This document shows, piece by piece, positions 1 to 9,990 of a stretch of 64,000 nt of DNA (the first letter of the stretch is position 1; each line of letters starts with the position of its first letter). Made by a program: the position numbers and the translations under genes. The DNA is taken from contig CP012811.1 of the NCBI GenBank assembly GCA_001936135.1, forward strand, positions 1,178,001 through 1,242,000, read 5' to 3'. The notes under the pieces were generated by a model, which saw nothing but the letters and a program-made list of their open reading frames with translations, was not told the DNA's origin and ran no database searches. Source of the DNA: Saccharomycopsis fibuligera x Saccharomycopsis cf. fibuligera. Its lineage: Eukaryota; Ascomycota; Saccharomycetes; Ascoideales; Saccharomycopsidaceae.

Positions 1-497
1 AATGGAGAATTGGGTAAAGAATCCAAAGAATCGTACTCTGAACTTGAATTTGAAACTCTTTTAAAACTTATTGGAGCATCCAAAGAGTTGCGTGAATTAT
101 TGGACGACTTGATATCAGCAAGTTTTGGTGTTGCCGCAGTAAGTGTAACATTGCTGCTTTTATTTAGCACTTTTGGGTCCATTGTCGTGTGATGCAGTTT
201 CAGTTGCAGGCTCTGCTGGCTCTGCTGGCTTTGCTGTAGAGACGTTGAAGATATTTTTGAGTTTATGGATTCCATGCTGCTGGCGTTAGCCAATATTTGA
301 ACGGTAACAGAGTCTCCGGGAGAGCTTGAGTTGATACTGCTTATCCTAAGACTTTGATTCGAAAGCTTAGGAGAAAGGTTGGTCTTGTTGTTGTCGGTTT
401 TATATTTTATTGAATTTGATCTGCTACTGGGTAGATGATGCTTGTGATTTATGGAGTTTGATCTGCTTTGAGATAGCAAGTGATAAGTCTGGGGCAT
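1..497 (-). CDS. Ser-rich protein, N-terminal part (runs off the left edge)
   Basis: An open frame on the minus strand starts at ATG 497-495 and stays open for 165 codons to the window edge, so only the N-terminus is visible. An in-frame TAG lies a few codons upstream, which fixes this ATG as the first available start. The product is rich in Ser, Asn and Gln and has two copies of an RSNSI motif (near residues 12 and 27), which look like basophilic kinase sites. Around residues 100-110 three CTG codons lie in a Ser/Gln-rich run (QQSQQS followed by LQLKLH); read as Ser in the CTG-clade code they extend the Ser/Gln pattern. No folded domain is visible and I do not recognise the family. The 1.7-kb upstream gap suggests a regulated gene. 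Confidence 0.7.
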   Translation of the reverse strand, partial: MPQTYHLLSQSRSNSINHKHHLPSSRSNSIKYKTDNNKTNLSPKLSNQSLRISSINSSSPGDSVTVQILANASSMESINSKISSTSLQQSQQSQQSLQLKLHHTTMDPKVLNKSSNVTLTAATPKLADIKSSNNSRNSLDAPISFKRVSNSSSEYDSLDSLPNSP

Positions 498-2233
498 CAA
501 TAGCTATTTTCAGCAAGACGAGATAGGCAATGTGTGTACCGGCGCTTGAAGGAAGGAAGTAGTATCAGGCGGCTGCTGCTTAGTGAAGGAGAAAATATTC
601 ACCGAGAAAAAAAAAAAAAAAAAAAAAAAAAAATGAAAAGGGACAGCTTTGATATTTAGATCGAACGGAGTAAACAGGTAATAAAAGCGAATGAACTCTC
701 AGCTGGGAACCGGAAAGACAAGAAAGCTTGTATCAAGTAAAGCTGATATTTGATTGTTTATACTTGAGTACGGAGTGAGAGTCCTGTGATAATTGTATGT
801 TTTGTATGACGGCGATGAACCAACCAAATGTTTATATATATATATATATGTGTGAATGTGCGGATGGATGTAAAAGGATATGTGTATGTTGCAAACGGCT
901 GAGGGGCTATTCAGCAGCAGCAAGGTGCATAAATGACTGAATAACTTGGAACAACAAAGTAAAGTAAAGTAAAGGAGAGTCTAATAATTGGATGATTGAC
1001 TATAAAGTACTGCAATATGATACCAAAGCCAGCGGTTGAGAGGATAGTTGGTGGACTGTGTAGGCAGAATAAGGAGATAAGGGTGAACTGGACAGTACAA
1101 GAGGAGGATCAAATGTGTAGCAGTAGTTGTACTGGTGGCGGTAGTAGTACGGTAGTGCTGGTATGGCAATATGGGACGAATGTACGAGGGATGACGGAGG
1201 AAGAAGGAGGATGAAGGAGGATTCTGGGTGCTGAGGGAAGGAGTAGGTAGTGGATAGCTGTCTGTTGCGGCTATTGTCGCTGAAGTTTCTATTTTCTAGA
1301 TTTGGTCTCCAAGTTTTTTTCTTTCCTGGTGGTCTCTCTTTGCACTCACTCTCTCAGTTTCTCGCTGATCTCTCGAGTTCTCTTGTGCTGGGCGCTTGTC
1401 GCTCACGTTTTTTTTTGTCTTTTTGTTTTTTTTGTTTTTTTTTGCCTGCGCTGGCGCTCGCAGCGGCCATCCGCACCCGTGCTCCTAATCTTTTATCACG
1501 TGAGCCCCTCGTGGCCGGAATATTACTTCTTTATTACATAATATAGCGGCTAATATGCGTTCGCTGTGCGCCAGCCTTTTAAGCGCCAGCCAATGGGCAA
1601 ATAAATGTGTCAACATCGCGATGATGAGCCGCTGGCAACAAAGTGCTTCTCCCAGGCTGTAAGTCCAATCGGTTGGTTCTTAGTAGTCTTTGGACTAGCT
1701 ACAGCTACACTACAGGGCGTTCCTGTCAACAGACAGACACAAGACACAAGACACAAGACACAACATACAACATACGACATACAAAACAGTTGCTTTATTT
1801 AGCGCTGTGACTAACGAGGCACAAGCTATGCTGCGCTATGCTATGCTATACAGGCAGATTCGGATATTTGGGCGCTTCCCAGCTGATCTGTTAGTAAACC
1901 ACGGGCTTGTGTGCAATCGCCTTGTAAGGAGCACAGCCAGCTTGTGAGCTTGCAATGTGGCATTCCCTTCAACAAGAAATGTATGTCCCTTTGGCGATAC
2001 GCTGAGATGTGTGTCACTTTAGCATGCACATAATTAGTAGTCGCTTCCCACGCCAATTAACAATCGTCTTTCCGTATGTTTCCGGCATGATTATGCTCTT
2101 TTGGACCAGATCAGACCACATCTTATCATCATCATCGTATACTCCGTCTCCTTCTTCAGTGCCTCAACAAGCACAACAAGATAGAAAGAAGAAGAAGAAG
2201 AAGAAGAAAAAAAAAAAAAAAAAAAAAAAAAAC
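498..2233. other. Intergenic region upstream of the Ser-rich gene, with simple repeats
   Basis: No convincing gene lies between the Ser-rich ORF and the MFS transporter gene. The stretch holds an A27 tract (607-633), a TA/TG run near 832-855, and an ACACAAG-type heptamer repeat (about 1737-1776) that passes into CATACAA/CATACGA units. Short open frames here have GTG-type starts, biased composition and no recognisable motif. It is probably the promoter and 5' leader of the leftmost gene. Confidence 0.6.
2207..2232 (+). repeat. A26 tract abutting the MFS stop codon
   Basis: An uninterrupted run of 26 A on the plus strand is preceded by a purine (AAG)n run. It lies one base beyond the stop codon of the transporter gene, so the transcript would carry a U26 run at the start of its 3' untranslated region. 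Confidence 0.9.
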
Positions 2234-3811
2234 CTAATATCCCCTTTGTTTGGCCAACACCTTCTTATCAACCCCGTAAAAAAAGCTAAACAACAACAAG
2301 TCCGCCACCATAGTCAACCCCCCATTAATAATAAACGCTACCCACAAATACCCACCGCCCGCCAACCTACCAGTGAAAATTGGTCCCACGCATCTAGCAA
2401 ACGTTTTACCGATATTGACCACCCCCATGGCTCTCGTCAACTCAGCCGGATTGATCAAATTTGTCAAAAGCACCTGTCGAGGCACAACGTCCATCGCCAA
2501 AGTGGCATAGTACAAAACAAGCAAAACCGAAGAGTAGGCCACCGAGTTGTAAAGAGGAGTCAAGATGAGGAACAACGCACTAGGCACCTGAGCGGCAAGC
2601 GTAGCCTTGATGGGACCTAAGTTTTTAGCAAGGTACGAGGACGGCAAGCTGGAGATAGAGTTGACGGTATTGGCAATGAAGAATAAAGTACCGAGGTTGG
2701 AAGGGGCCAATTGGTAAAATGTCTTGAAGTAGTAGATGATCCAGGTAGCCGGCATGAAGCCATAAGCAAGGGAATCGACCATGAAGATGCATAGTAACCT
2801 GGTCAAGACATGAACCGTTTCTTTTGACAAGCTGGTGGTGGAACTGGAAGTTGGTTCTTGTCGCTCTTGAGTATTGCCATTATTATCTTCATTAGCATCA
2901 GCCAACAATGGACTCTCTTCAGTTGATTCGCCAGCGCCGGCAGAAGCAGCGCCGGCAGTATTATTAGCTTCTGGCTCCTCATTGACAATACTCACATGTT
3001 CGTGGTGATTCAATTCACACTTATCGCTTAAAAATAGCATAGTTATCACCTTCAATATAGCAAGACCAGAATATAGCCAAAACACTGCTCTGTATGAATC
3101 AACTGCACTGAATCCTAACCCTTGCTTTTCAAATTTTATTCCTTTTGAATACGCGCCAGCAACAGCAGCGTTTTCGGCACTAACATTATAGCTTGTATCA
3201 CCACTCAGAACTTTGCTCAAGAGTTCCGCGCCAATGGCCATGGTGTTACCGTTACCATGGCCATTGGCGCTGGCACTTCCCTGCAAATATTGAACAAAAA
3301 ACCCAGTAAACAAAGTTCCAAAAGCGCTCCCAGCACAACTAATCAACCAGTGCAACGCATAAATATCCGGTCTGTCTTTCAATGGTGTCAAATGAGCCAT
3401 CGTGGACTCTTCAATTGACTTGAATGGCCCAACTTCATCGCCACTGGGACTGATTACTCCGACGATTGCCGCCACTAATAATATATAATAGTTGCTTGCT
3501 GTGCTTGCATAAGCTCCACTAACAGCGAAGATGGTTCCCGCAATAGCCATCAACACCGATCCTAAAATCATTACTCTGCGGCGACCAATGAAATCAGCAT
3601 ACCATGTCAAGACATAAGAGATGGCGGTGTCGCCTATTAAAGTCAAGGTCATAAAGACACCAATTTGAGGCTCGCTGATTTGCAACAGCTTGAGGTAGGT
3701 GGTTAGGACAATGTTGCTGGCGCCAAAGGCAGCAAGGCGTAAGAAGACTGAAACCCAGAGGAGCTTAATGTCTACGGGTGCATGGAGAAAGGTGTGTAGT
3801 ACGTGCGGCAT
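2234..3811 (-). CDS. Major facilitator superfamily transporter
   Basis: A 525-residue polytopic membrane protein. Its start MPHVLHTFL is followed by a first hydrophobic segment, and a conserved loop after the third reads WYADFIGRRRVMILGS, which matches the MFS loop 2-3 signature (G/D-x-x-G-R-R). A conserved segment SGDEVGPFKSIEES lies near residue 125. A hydrophilic Ser/Glu/Asn-rich central loop (about residues 280-335) separates two six-helix halves, and the tail is short and cytosolic. The substrate cannot be read from the sequence; this family includes uncharacterised fungal drug- and metal-type transporters. The stop codon is separated by one base from a 26-nt homopolymer (T on the coding strand). 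No intron is seen and the length fits the family. Confidence 0.85.
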   Translation of the reverse strand: MPHVLHTFLHAPVDIKLLWVSVFLRLAAFGASNIVLTTYLKLLQISEPQIGVFMTLTLIGDTAISYVLTWYADFIGRRRVMILGSVLMAIAGTIFAVSGAYASTASNYYILLVAAIVGVISPSGDEVGPFKSIEESTMAHLTPLKDRPDIYALHWLISCAGSAFGTLFTGFFVQYLQGSASANGHGNGNTMAIGAELLSKVLSGDTSYNVSAENAAVAGAYSKGIKFEKQGLGFSAVDSYRAVFWLYSGLAILKVITMLFLSDKCELNHHEHVSIVNEEPEANNTAGAASAGAGESTEESPLLADANEDNNGNTQERQEPTSSSTTSLSKETVHVLTRLLCIFMVDSLAYGFMPATWIIYYFKTFYQLAPSNLGTLFFIANTVNSISSLPSSYLAKNLGPIKATLAAQVPSALFLILTPLYNSVAYSSVLLVLYYATLAMDVVPRQVLLTNLINPAELTRAMGVVNIGKTFARCVGPIFTGRLAGGGYLWVAFIINGGLTMVADLLLFSFFYGVDKKVLAKQRGY

Positions 3812-4197
3812 GATTGAGGCAATTGGCAGTTGGCGATTGAATTTGCAGCTTTGGGCAAAATGAGAAGAGAAAGAAAAGTTTCACAGCGTTTTAATCAATC
3901 AAGGTGCGCAAACTGCAGGTGCGAGAAAAATGGTGCTAAAGAAAGGAAAAATGAATGTGTGTGTGAGTAATTGGCCAAATCAGTGGATATCTTTCCTGAA
4001 GATATCAGCTCGCAAGAGACCAAAAAAAAAATAAAAAATAAAAAACAGAAAAAAAAAAAAAAAAAAAAAAAAAAGACAGCCAGCAGCACAAAGTATGGAT
4101 GGAGCAGTAGCGAAACTTGTAGATGCGCTTATCCATCTCGAGGCGAAGAGCGGTAGATTTATTTATGTCTGTAGATATAGCTCGATGGTAACGAAAG

Positions 4198-4230
<33 letters not shown>

Positions 4231-4730
4231 CGTGCGCGCCTGGTGCTCCGCTGCCGGAGCTTCTGATCCGCTACACTGGGCTACCACCCCACCCACCCAT
4301 TCACAAGCCAACAGTCAGCGTAACGTAACAGTGCCTTTGAACAGTTGTGAAATAAGCAACAAACTAGATAGTCATATAGAGGCAACTTAAGGTCTGACTG
4401 GCGCGTGTATCAAAAGCAAGCAAAGCAGTATATATTGCTTTGCAACTGCATACCTACTATAGCGCTGGATATTGAGGAGTTCTTTAGCAATTACCGGTTG
4501 TCCCCTAATCCTATGGCTTGTTCCATTAACGATCATCAATCATCGATCATCGCAGTTAACCAAAGCGAGACAAAACTGCCAGTGCGTTTGTTTGTATCGA
4601 CACTGTGCTGCCACAGATTGTCGTTCCTTATTTTGCTCCTTGATACCCTTCTACAAAGGCTGAGTAATTGATCGCCTATATTTGTTTGTAATCTAGTGAT
4701 TGAAAAAATAGCCAATGCATATATAAAAAA
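3812..4730. other. Divergent promoter region between the MFS gene and the CSN7-like gene
   Basis: The gap lies between two divergently transcribed genes and holds two long A tracts (A26 at 4049-4074 and A30 at 4198-4227). These tracts are the likely nucleosome-depleted promoter cores. Short open frames here are low-complexity or carry no recognisable motif. Confidence 0.6.
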
Positions 4731-5876
4731 ATGAACGCAGTCTTGAACCAAATAACAACCGACATTTCTGTGCCTCAATTGATCCAGCTAATTAGATCTC
4801 TGCTTGAGGATAGGTCAATATACAACTACAACAAACTTCGATCAAATCAAACTTTGGCTGACAAACTATCCCAATCAGCATCAGCAACCTCACCTAACAA
4901 CGACCAAGGCATTGCATATTTGCAACTACTCGAAATCTTCACTTTTGGATACTTGTCGGACTACTTGACGACGCTTCAGCATCAGCATCAGCATCAGCAT
5001 CAGCATCAGCATCAGCATCAGCATAATTTGCCCCAATTGAGTTCCCTTGAGGAACAAAAACTTGCAGAACTATCAATCTTGAGGGTTTTGAAAAAGTTAG
5101 TAAGCAAACATACCAACAAAGTACTTTTTGCCGATATTCTTAAAGTGCTTACTGTGCTGTCGCCGGCGTCTTCCAACCAAAACCAAAACCGAAATGGAAA
5201 TGAAAATGAAAATGGAGCTGCAAACACAAATACAAGTTATAAAAATAGTCAATACATTGAGTTAGAACAACACATTAAAAACTTGATCTGCAATGGGCTT
5301 ATTGAAGCAAAGATTGATTCATATCATTGGACACTACAAGTCACGAATATAGCATATCATGAAGATATTTTAATTGGCACTGCTGTCCCCGGCACCACCG
5401 CTGCGAACAAAAGTCAGCTGCAATCACAAACACAACCACAGCTTTTCTTTTATAGTGAGTCTAATCTTGAAGCTAGCAGCCCGAGGGACCCGTTCAGAAC
5501 ATTTATTAAAAACCCAGAATACTTGATCAACAGATTATTGAAATTCAAGCATGAGAATATTGCTAAAGCATACAAGGTTTTTGAAATTGATGGCGATTTG
5601 CAGCAGACCGGTTTAGCTTGGGCTCATCGCAATAGCAGCGGCCCCAACAACAATACTGATACTTTTAATGGTAACGAGGGCAATGTGAGGCTAGGTAGCG
5701 CGACGAGTGATAGTAATAATACGTTGGACAAAACGTTGGATGTTGTTGCTGCTGTTGGTGATGATGATGCTGAGAGGGTTGATTGTGGACATGAAAATGA
5801 AATTTTAGAAGATGACGAAGAAATGCTGGAAAATCCAGATACGGTGAATACCAAGAAGCGCAAACAAAGTGGGTAA
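4731..5876 (+). CDS. COP9 signalosome subunit 7-like PCI protein
   Basis: The 381-residue product has a PCI-type region in its first half. The segment IFTFGYLSDYL, then LSSLEEQKLAELSILRVL, then IKNLICNGLIEAKIDSYHW with a following ILIGTAV, has the order and spacing of the CSN7 winged-helix part (tyr/gly-rich helix, 'LKxLTIxSL' helix, 'LIxxGxIxGKxD' strand). CSN7 is a scaffold subunit of the COP9 signalosome, which removes Nedd8/Rub1 from cullins. A (QH)8 run encoded by a perfect CAGCAT repeat interrupts the PCI region, and the C-terminal third is Asn/Asp/Glu-rich with a basic end (KKRKQ). The start ATG 4731 follows an A-rich leader. Assignment rests on motif order; another PCI protein is possible. 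Confidence 0.65.
   Translation: MNAVLNQITTDISVPQLIQLIRSLLEDRSIYNYNKLRSNQTLADKLSQSASATSPNNDQGIAYLQLLEIFTFGYLSDYLTTLQHQHQHQHQHQHQHQHNLPQLSSLEEQKLAELSILRVLKKLVSKHTNKVLFADILKVLTVLSPASSNQNQNRNGNENENGAANTNTSYKNSQYIELEQHIKNLICNGLIEAKIDSYHWTLQVTNIAYHEDILIGTAVPGTTAANKSQLQSQTQPQLFFYSESNLEASSPRDPFRTFIKNPEYLINRLLKFKHENIAKAYKVFEIDGDLQQTGLAWAHRNSSGPNNNTDTFNGNEGNVRLGSATSDSNNTLDKTLDVVAAVGDDDAERVDCGHENEILEDDEEMLENPDTVNTKKRKQSG
4977..5024 (+). repeat. In-frame CAGCAT hexanucleotide repeat, 8 copies
   Basis: Eight perfect copies of CAGCAT lie inside the CSN7-like gene and encode (Gln-His)8. The perfection of the repeat at the DNA level suggests recent slippage and length polymorphism between strains. Confidence 0.95.
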
Positions 5877-6261
5877 ATTTTGATCTCTTGGCGCAAAGCG
5901 TTTGTTTCTGTTACTCTTTTTTTTTTTTTTTTTTTTTTTTTTGTCTTGCCTCCTTTTGTTTTTTTACTGTATCTCGCTTTGAAAATGTAGGGGTTACCAC
6001 CGCACTGTATAACCTCCTGATTGTCTATGATTGTTTATCAATGTTATATATAACTATGAATCTGATCATATACAGAAAACAGGCAAAAGAAAAGGTGTAA
6101 TTTTTATGTTGTAATTTGGCGATGGTAGAAGAAATATCACCAGGTAAAAATAAACCCATTGCAGAAAACAGGGGACTAGATTAAGCTATATTAAAATAAA
6201 AAATTGAAAGATATAGTATCTTTAATCGCCTAAAATTAGAAGAAAAAATGCAAAAAGAAAT
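5877..6261. other. 3' flank of the CSN7-like gene up to the tRNA gene
   Basis: The stretch contains a T26 tract (5917-5942) just after the CSN7-like stop codon, then AT-rich sequence. I see no gene. Confidence 0.5.
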
Positions 6262-6357
6262 TGGTCCCTAGCAGGATCGAACTGCTGATCTTGGCGTAAC
6301 ATTGCCTGTTAAGGCTGTATATTAGCACCACGCCTTAACCAACTGGGCCAAGGGACC
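6262..6357 (-). tRNA. tRNA-Ile(AAU) with a 22-nt intron
   Basis: On the minus strand the acceptor stem pairs GGTCCCT (6357-6351) with AGGGACC, followed by discriminator A at 6262. The D-arm, a TTCGATC T-loop and the A and B box promoters are present. The anticodon stem pairs TGGTG with CGCCA around a loop CTAATA-A, giving anticodon AAU (A34 becomes inosine). The loop is interrupted after position 37 by 22 nt (6298-6319), the canonical place for a nuclear tRNA intron. Removing it gives a 74-nt mature body before CCA addition. CCA is not encoded. In baker's yeast the AAU isoacceptor is intronless as far as I know, so the intron is a lineage feature. Confidence 0.95.
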
Positions 6358-7662
6358 GAATATGAAAACTCCGCTTTTTCCCGATTGACCGATTCCTCTC
6401 CAATTCAATATATGTGTGACAAAAAAAAATAGATGAGTTTATAAGATCCTAGACTATAATCTCTCCTATATCTATTTCAAATCCAAAAGATTCATTAAAG
6501 TCTAACTAATACTAACGGGGTTTTCACTTGTATAAGTTTCCCCTATATAATAACAACTGAACTATACTGTATATACTATATAGATAAGTTTATAAGATTA
6601 TATTTTCTACCGTTTATATAGAAATAATAAATCGATATTGTGTGTAAAAATAAAACAAATATAGATTAGTTTATAAGATTATAAAATATTAGTTGTCAAA
6701 ATATTAGCTCGAGAATGTTGCATCGAGTTTAATGTTTGTTTTCTTTGGGCAATGTCTTTTCCTTCCTCCTTTTTTTTTTTTTTTTTTTTTTTTGAGTTTA
6801 TATAAAACTTGTTTTAGAACAGGGTTTCTCAAGAAATGGCTAAGCTGTAGTTGATGCGAAACTCTTCAAGAATTGCAAGTCTTGGATCAGCCAACTCCAA
6901 TAACAACTGAGCTCTGCTGTATATGCTATATAGATACGTAAAAAAAATCACAATAGGTATTTTTTCTCTCAATTGTATATTTATCTTGTAAACTAAACAG
7001 AATAATTCTTTTGCCAATAATGCTGAATTGTTAACTGAAAAATGATAACAAAATTGCAAGGTATATTGTATAGGATACCCATCTATCTCCAAAAAAAAAA
7101 AAAAAAAAAAAAAAATACATCAATAACCCAATTCAAAATTTCAAAATTTCAAAATTCTGTATATCTATAAAATCCATCAACTGTTACTGCTTGTGCTTTT
7201 ATTTTGACAAGTGATGCAACGCCTTAAATTCTTTCCACGTCTAGTGATGCAAGCCTATGAAATATAAAACATGCACCTATATATAGAGATTTGAAAATGG
7301 TCCAAGCCGTATAGTATCATTAATAATGACAACCACCTACAGTGAAAACTAAAATTTACAACTATCATAATAATAATGGTAGTAATAATGAACAGTGTAT
7401 ACATGGTAGTCGCGAGCATTATAGTCAAAGTAAAAGAACAAAAAAAAAAAAAAAAATAAAGATAAGTTAGCAAGAGCTTATTATATTGCAGTAGCTCTAA
7501 AAGAGAATTTATATAAAAAAAATTAAAAGTTCTGGAAGTTGAAAAATTTAAAATTTATAGAAGGAAAATTTTTTTTATTTTTTTTTTTATTTTTTTCTTG
7601 AAAAGCAAAAGCAGTAATTATATCACAAATCAAAAACACCGAACAACACCAACACATAGATC
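6358..7662. repeat. AT-rich gap with degenerate dispersed repeats next to the tRNA gene
   Basis: The motif AGATNAGTTTATAAGAT occurs three times (6431-6448, 6582-6600, 6663-6681). A separate 38-bp element at 6549-6586 recurs at 6899-6936 with four mismatches, both in the same orientation. There are T24 (6770-6793) and A25 (7091-7115) tracts and a triple AATTTCAAA repeat near 7133-7157. The position beside a tRNA gene fits decayed solo LTRs of a retrotransposon, but no LTR ends or target-site duplication could be confirmed. No gene is seen. Confidence 0.5.
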
Positions 7663-9990
7663 CTATACTAAATCAACATCATAATCATCAACATCAGGAG
7701 GAGATCTAACTTGCTGTTCGTCAATGTCCATAATATCATTAAAAGCTTCATCTTCATCTTCATCAATAACATTTTCATCCGGTGGTAAATTTGGGTTTCC
7801 TGGAATAACTGATCCTGGCCCTTTATAAACGCTCTTCTTGTAAGTACCAACATAATGTTGTTCTTGATCAATCATACTTGGATCCACATAAGTGAAACCG
7901 TTGAAATTTGCTTGTAAACTAGGACTTAATGGGGTGGATATCACCCTATTTTTATTACCCAATGCTGATCCGGTATTTTGAGTAAATTCAGGATCAAAAT
8001 TTGAAGTGTCCAAGTCGCCTGAAACATGTGGTCTAAATGGAGGTGGAATTTTCTTTTGAACTAATAATTCCCAATCGACATCAGCAAAAAATGGGTGAGC
8101 TTTTAATTCCTTAGCATCATTTTGTGATCCCAAACGATGATTTGGATTTCTATTTAAAAGTCCTTTAACAAAAGATCTACCAGCCGGTGAAAGTGCATCT
8201 TTTGGAAATTTCACTTTACCATAAGCAATATTTCTATACATTTGTTGCACCGTGTCAGCATAAAATGGAGACCACCCACAACACATTTCGAAAATCAACA
8301 CACCCAAAGACCAGAAATCAACCATCTTATTATAACCATTTTCATCAAGTAAAATTTCTGGGGCTAAATATTCAGTAGTACCACAAAAAGTCTTGGCGGT
8401 GTCTTCATTGGTTAAATTAAGCTTCGAAAGGCCAAAATCACAAAGAGCAATGTGTCCATTGGCATCAAGCAAAATATTTTCTGGTTTTAAGTCTCTATAA
8501 ATGACTCCTTGCTCATGTAGATGCTCCAAAGCACAAACCAATTCAGCAATGTAAAATTTAGTTCTTTCTTCACCAAATTTTCTATCTTTTTGCAAATGGA
8601 AAAATAATTCACCACCTGCCATATAATCAAAGATGAAATATAAATCTGATTGGGTTTGGAAAGTAAATTTCAACGGCACAATAAATGGACTCTTAGCAGC
8701 AATTAAAATGTTTCTTTCGCCAAAAGTGTGAGCAATTTCCTTTTTACGAGCAATATATTTCTTGTCTAATACTTTCATAGCATAAACTCTACCATTATCT
8801 CTTTTTTTAACTTGAAAAACTTCACCAAATGTACCTTTACCCAACATCTTGATTGGCTCAAAATCATCAGGAGTGTAATGTCTCTTTTTAATTGAGTTGA
8901 AATGGTATTGAATCTCAATTTTTCCTCTAGCTTGTTCATATTCATTACGAGGCAGCAAATTATACCAACCTGCATGCACCTTTGATGAAATCGTATCTGG
9001 CTTCAATGACACTTTTCCCAAAAATGCTTCGTTAACTCCATCGTAAACGCAAATTTCGAGTTCTGAGCTAGCACCAATGACATCGAATGTGGCTTCATGT
9101 TGCCATTTGGGATTAGATGCGTCGATATTGGTTGAGGAAGTATGCAAAAATTGATTTGATGATTGCCTAGAATAAATCGGACGATGTGATTTTTGAATTC
9201 TGATAGCTTGTGGCTGTGCTCCCATAAAATGATCACCAGCATTCGAATCATGCTGATCAACTTTTTCATTTTCTCTTGGGCCCTTTGTGATAGCTTCAGC
9301 GGTCTCATAAGTACATACCACATATGGTTTTGAGTTAGGGGTAACGTTTAAAGCTTGAGCTCTTATTATCGTGACTTTCAATACCCCACGAGGGATATCT
9401 GGTTCTTCAGTCTCGACTTTGACTGCAGCGGTGGCGATTGGTTGAGGCGAGGATTGTGTTCTGTTGCCACTGAACTGAGGAAAGAATTTGTTTGCATCTG
9501 GTTGCAAATATTGTGATTGTGTCTGGTTTTGTTGTTGCTGCTGTTGGAGATATTGCTGCTGTTGCTGCTGCTGCTGTTGTTGTTGTTGATGATGATGCTG
9601 CTGATTTTGATACTGCTGCTGCTGCAGAACCTGGTGCAACTGGTTAGATAAATAAAAGTCTGGGACATTACTGGTATTTTGTATATTTTGGCCATCAATG
9701 TTGTTGGGGCCACCAATGAAAGAACCGTTGATAGATGTTTGGCCATAAGCGTTGGATGTGGTTATTGCAGTTGTAGATGGTGGCGAGATAACGGATACGG
9801 GAAATTTTGAGGATCCTAAAGATGGATTCATTGAGCCCATAGAAGAAAGTGACTGGTTCAAGTCTCTTTGCTGGTGGTTGTGGTAATTATTGTTGCTATT
9901 ATTGGCTTCATTGTTGCTATTGTTGGAGTCGTTGCTGTTGTTACTGTCCTGGGAGTTCTTGTTAAAGGAGAAGAAACTAGAAAGCGCCAT
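7663..9990 (-). CDS. SCH9: AGC-family protein kinase Sch9
   Basis: A Ser/Thr kinase of TORC1-linked nutrient and growth signalling, functionally akin to S6K/PKB. The frame is open further upstream but without an ATG (only GTG at 10146), so I take ATG 9990, giving 775 residues beginning MALSSFFSF. Order: Asn/Ser-rich N-terminus, polyQ (about 125-155), a C2 domain from about residue 198 (LKVTIIRAQALNV), and the kinase domain from about 375 (LGKGTFGEV). The domain has the catalytic Lys in YAMKVLDKKY, RDLKPEN, DFG, and an activation loop TFCGTTEYLAPE. An AGC C-terminal extension follows, with a turn motif region and the hydrophobic motif FNGFTYVD (about 697), whose Thr is the TORC1-type site. The C2-plus-kinase layout is specific to Sch9. 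A long promoter lies upstream. Confidence 0.93.
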   Translation of the reverse strand: MALSSFFSFNKNSQDSNNSNDSNNSNNEANNSNNNYHNHQQRDLNQSLSSMGSMNPSLGSSKFPVSVISPPSTTAITTSNAYGQTSINGSFIGGPNNIDGQNIQNTSNVPDFYLSNQLHQVLQQQQYQNQQHHHQQQQQQQQQQQQYLQQQQQQNQTQSQYLQPDANKFFPQFSGNRTQSSPQPIATAAVKVETEEPDIPRGVLKVTIIRAQALNVTPNSKPYVVCTYETAEAITKGPRENEKVDQHDSNAGDHFMGAQPQAIRIQKSHRPIYSRQSSNQFLHTSSTNIDASNPKWQHEATFDVIGASSELEICVYDGVNEAFLGKVSLKPDTISSKVHAGWYNLLPRNEYEQARGKIEIQYHFNSIKKRHYTPDDFEPIKMLGKGTFGEVFQVKKRDNGRVYAMKVLDKKYIARKKEIAHTFGERNILIAAKSPFIVPLKFTFQTQSDLYFIFDYMAGGELFFHLQKDRKFGEERTKFYIAELVCALEHLHEQGVIYRDLKPENILLDANGHIALCDFGLSKLNLTNEDTAKTFCGTTEYLAPEILLDENGYNKMVDFWSLGVLIFEMCCGWSPFYADTVQQMYRNIAYGKVKFPKDALSPAGRSFVKGLLNRNPNHRLGSQNDAKELKAHPFFADVDWELLVQKKIPPPFRPHVSGDLDTSNFDPEFTQNTGSALGNKNRVISTPLSPSLQANFNGFTYVDPSMIDQEQHYVGTYKKSVYKGPGSVIPGNPNLPPDENVIDEDEDEAFNDIMDIDEQQVRSPPDVDDYDVDLV

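Noticed and set aside
1250-1546. 98-codon plus-strand frame, hydrophobic
   Set aside because: It starts at GTG, overlaps another frame of similar length and reflects T-rich sequence; no motif or start context.
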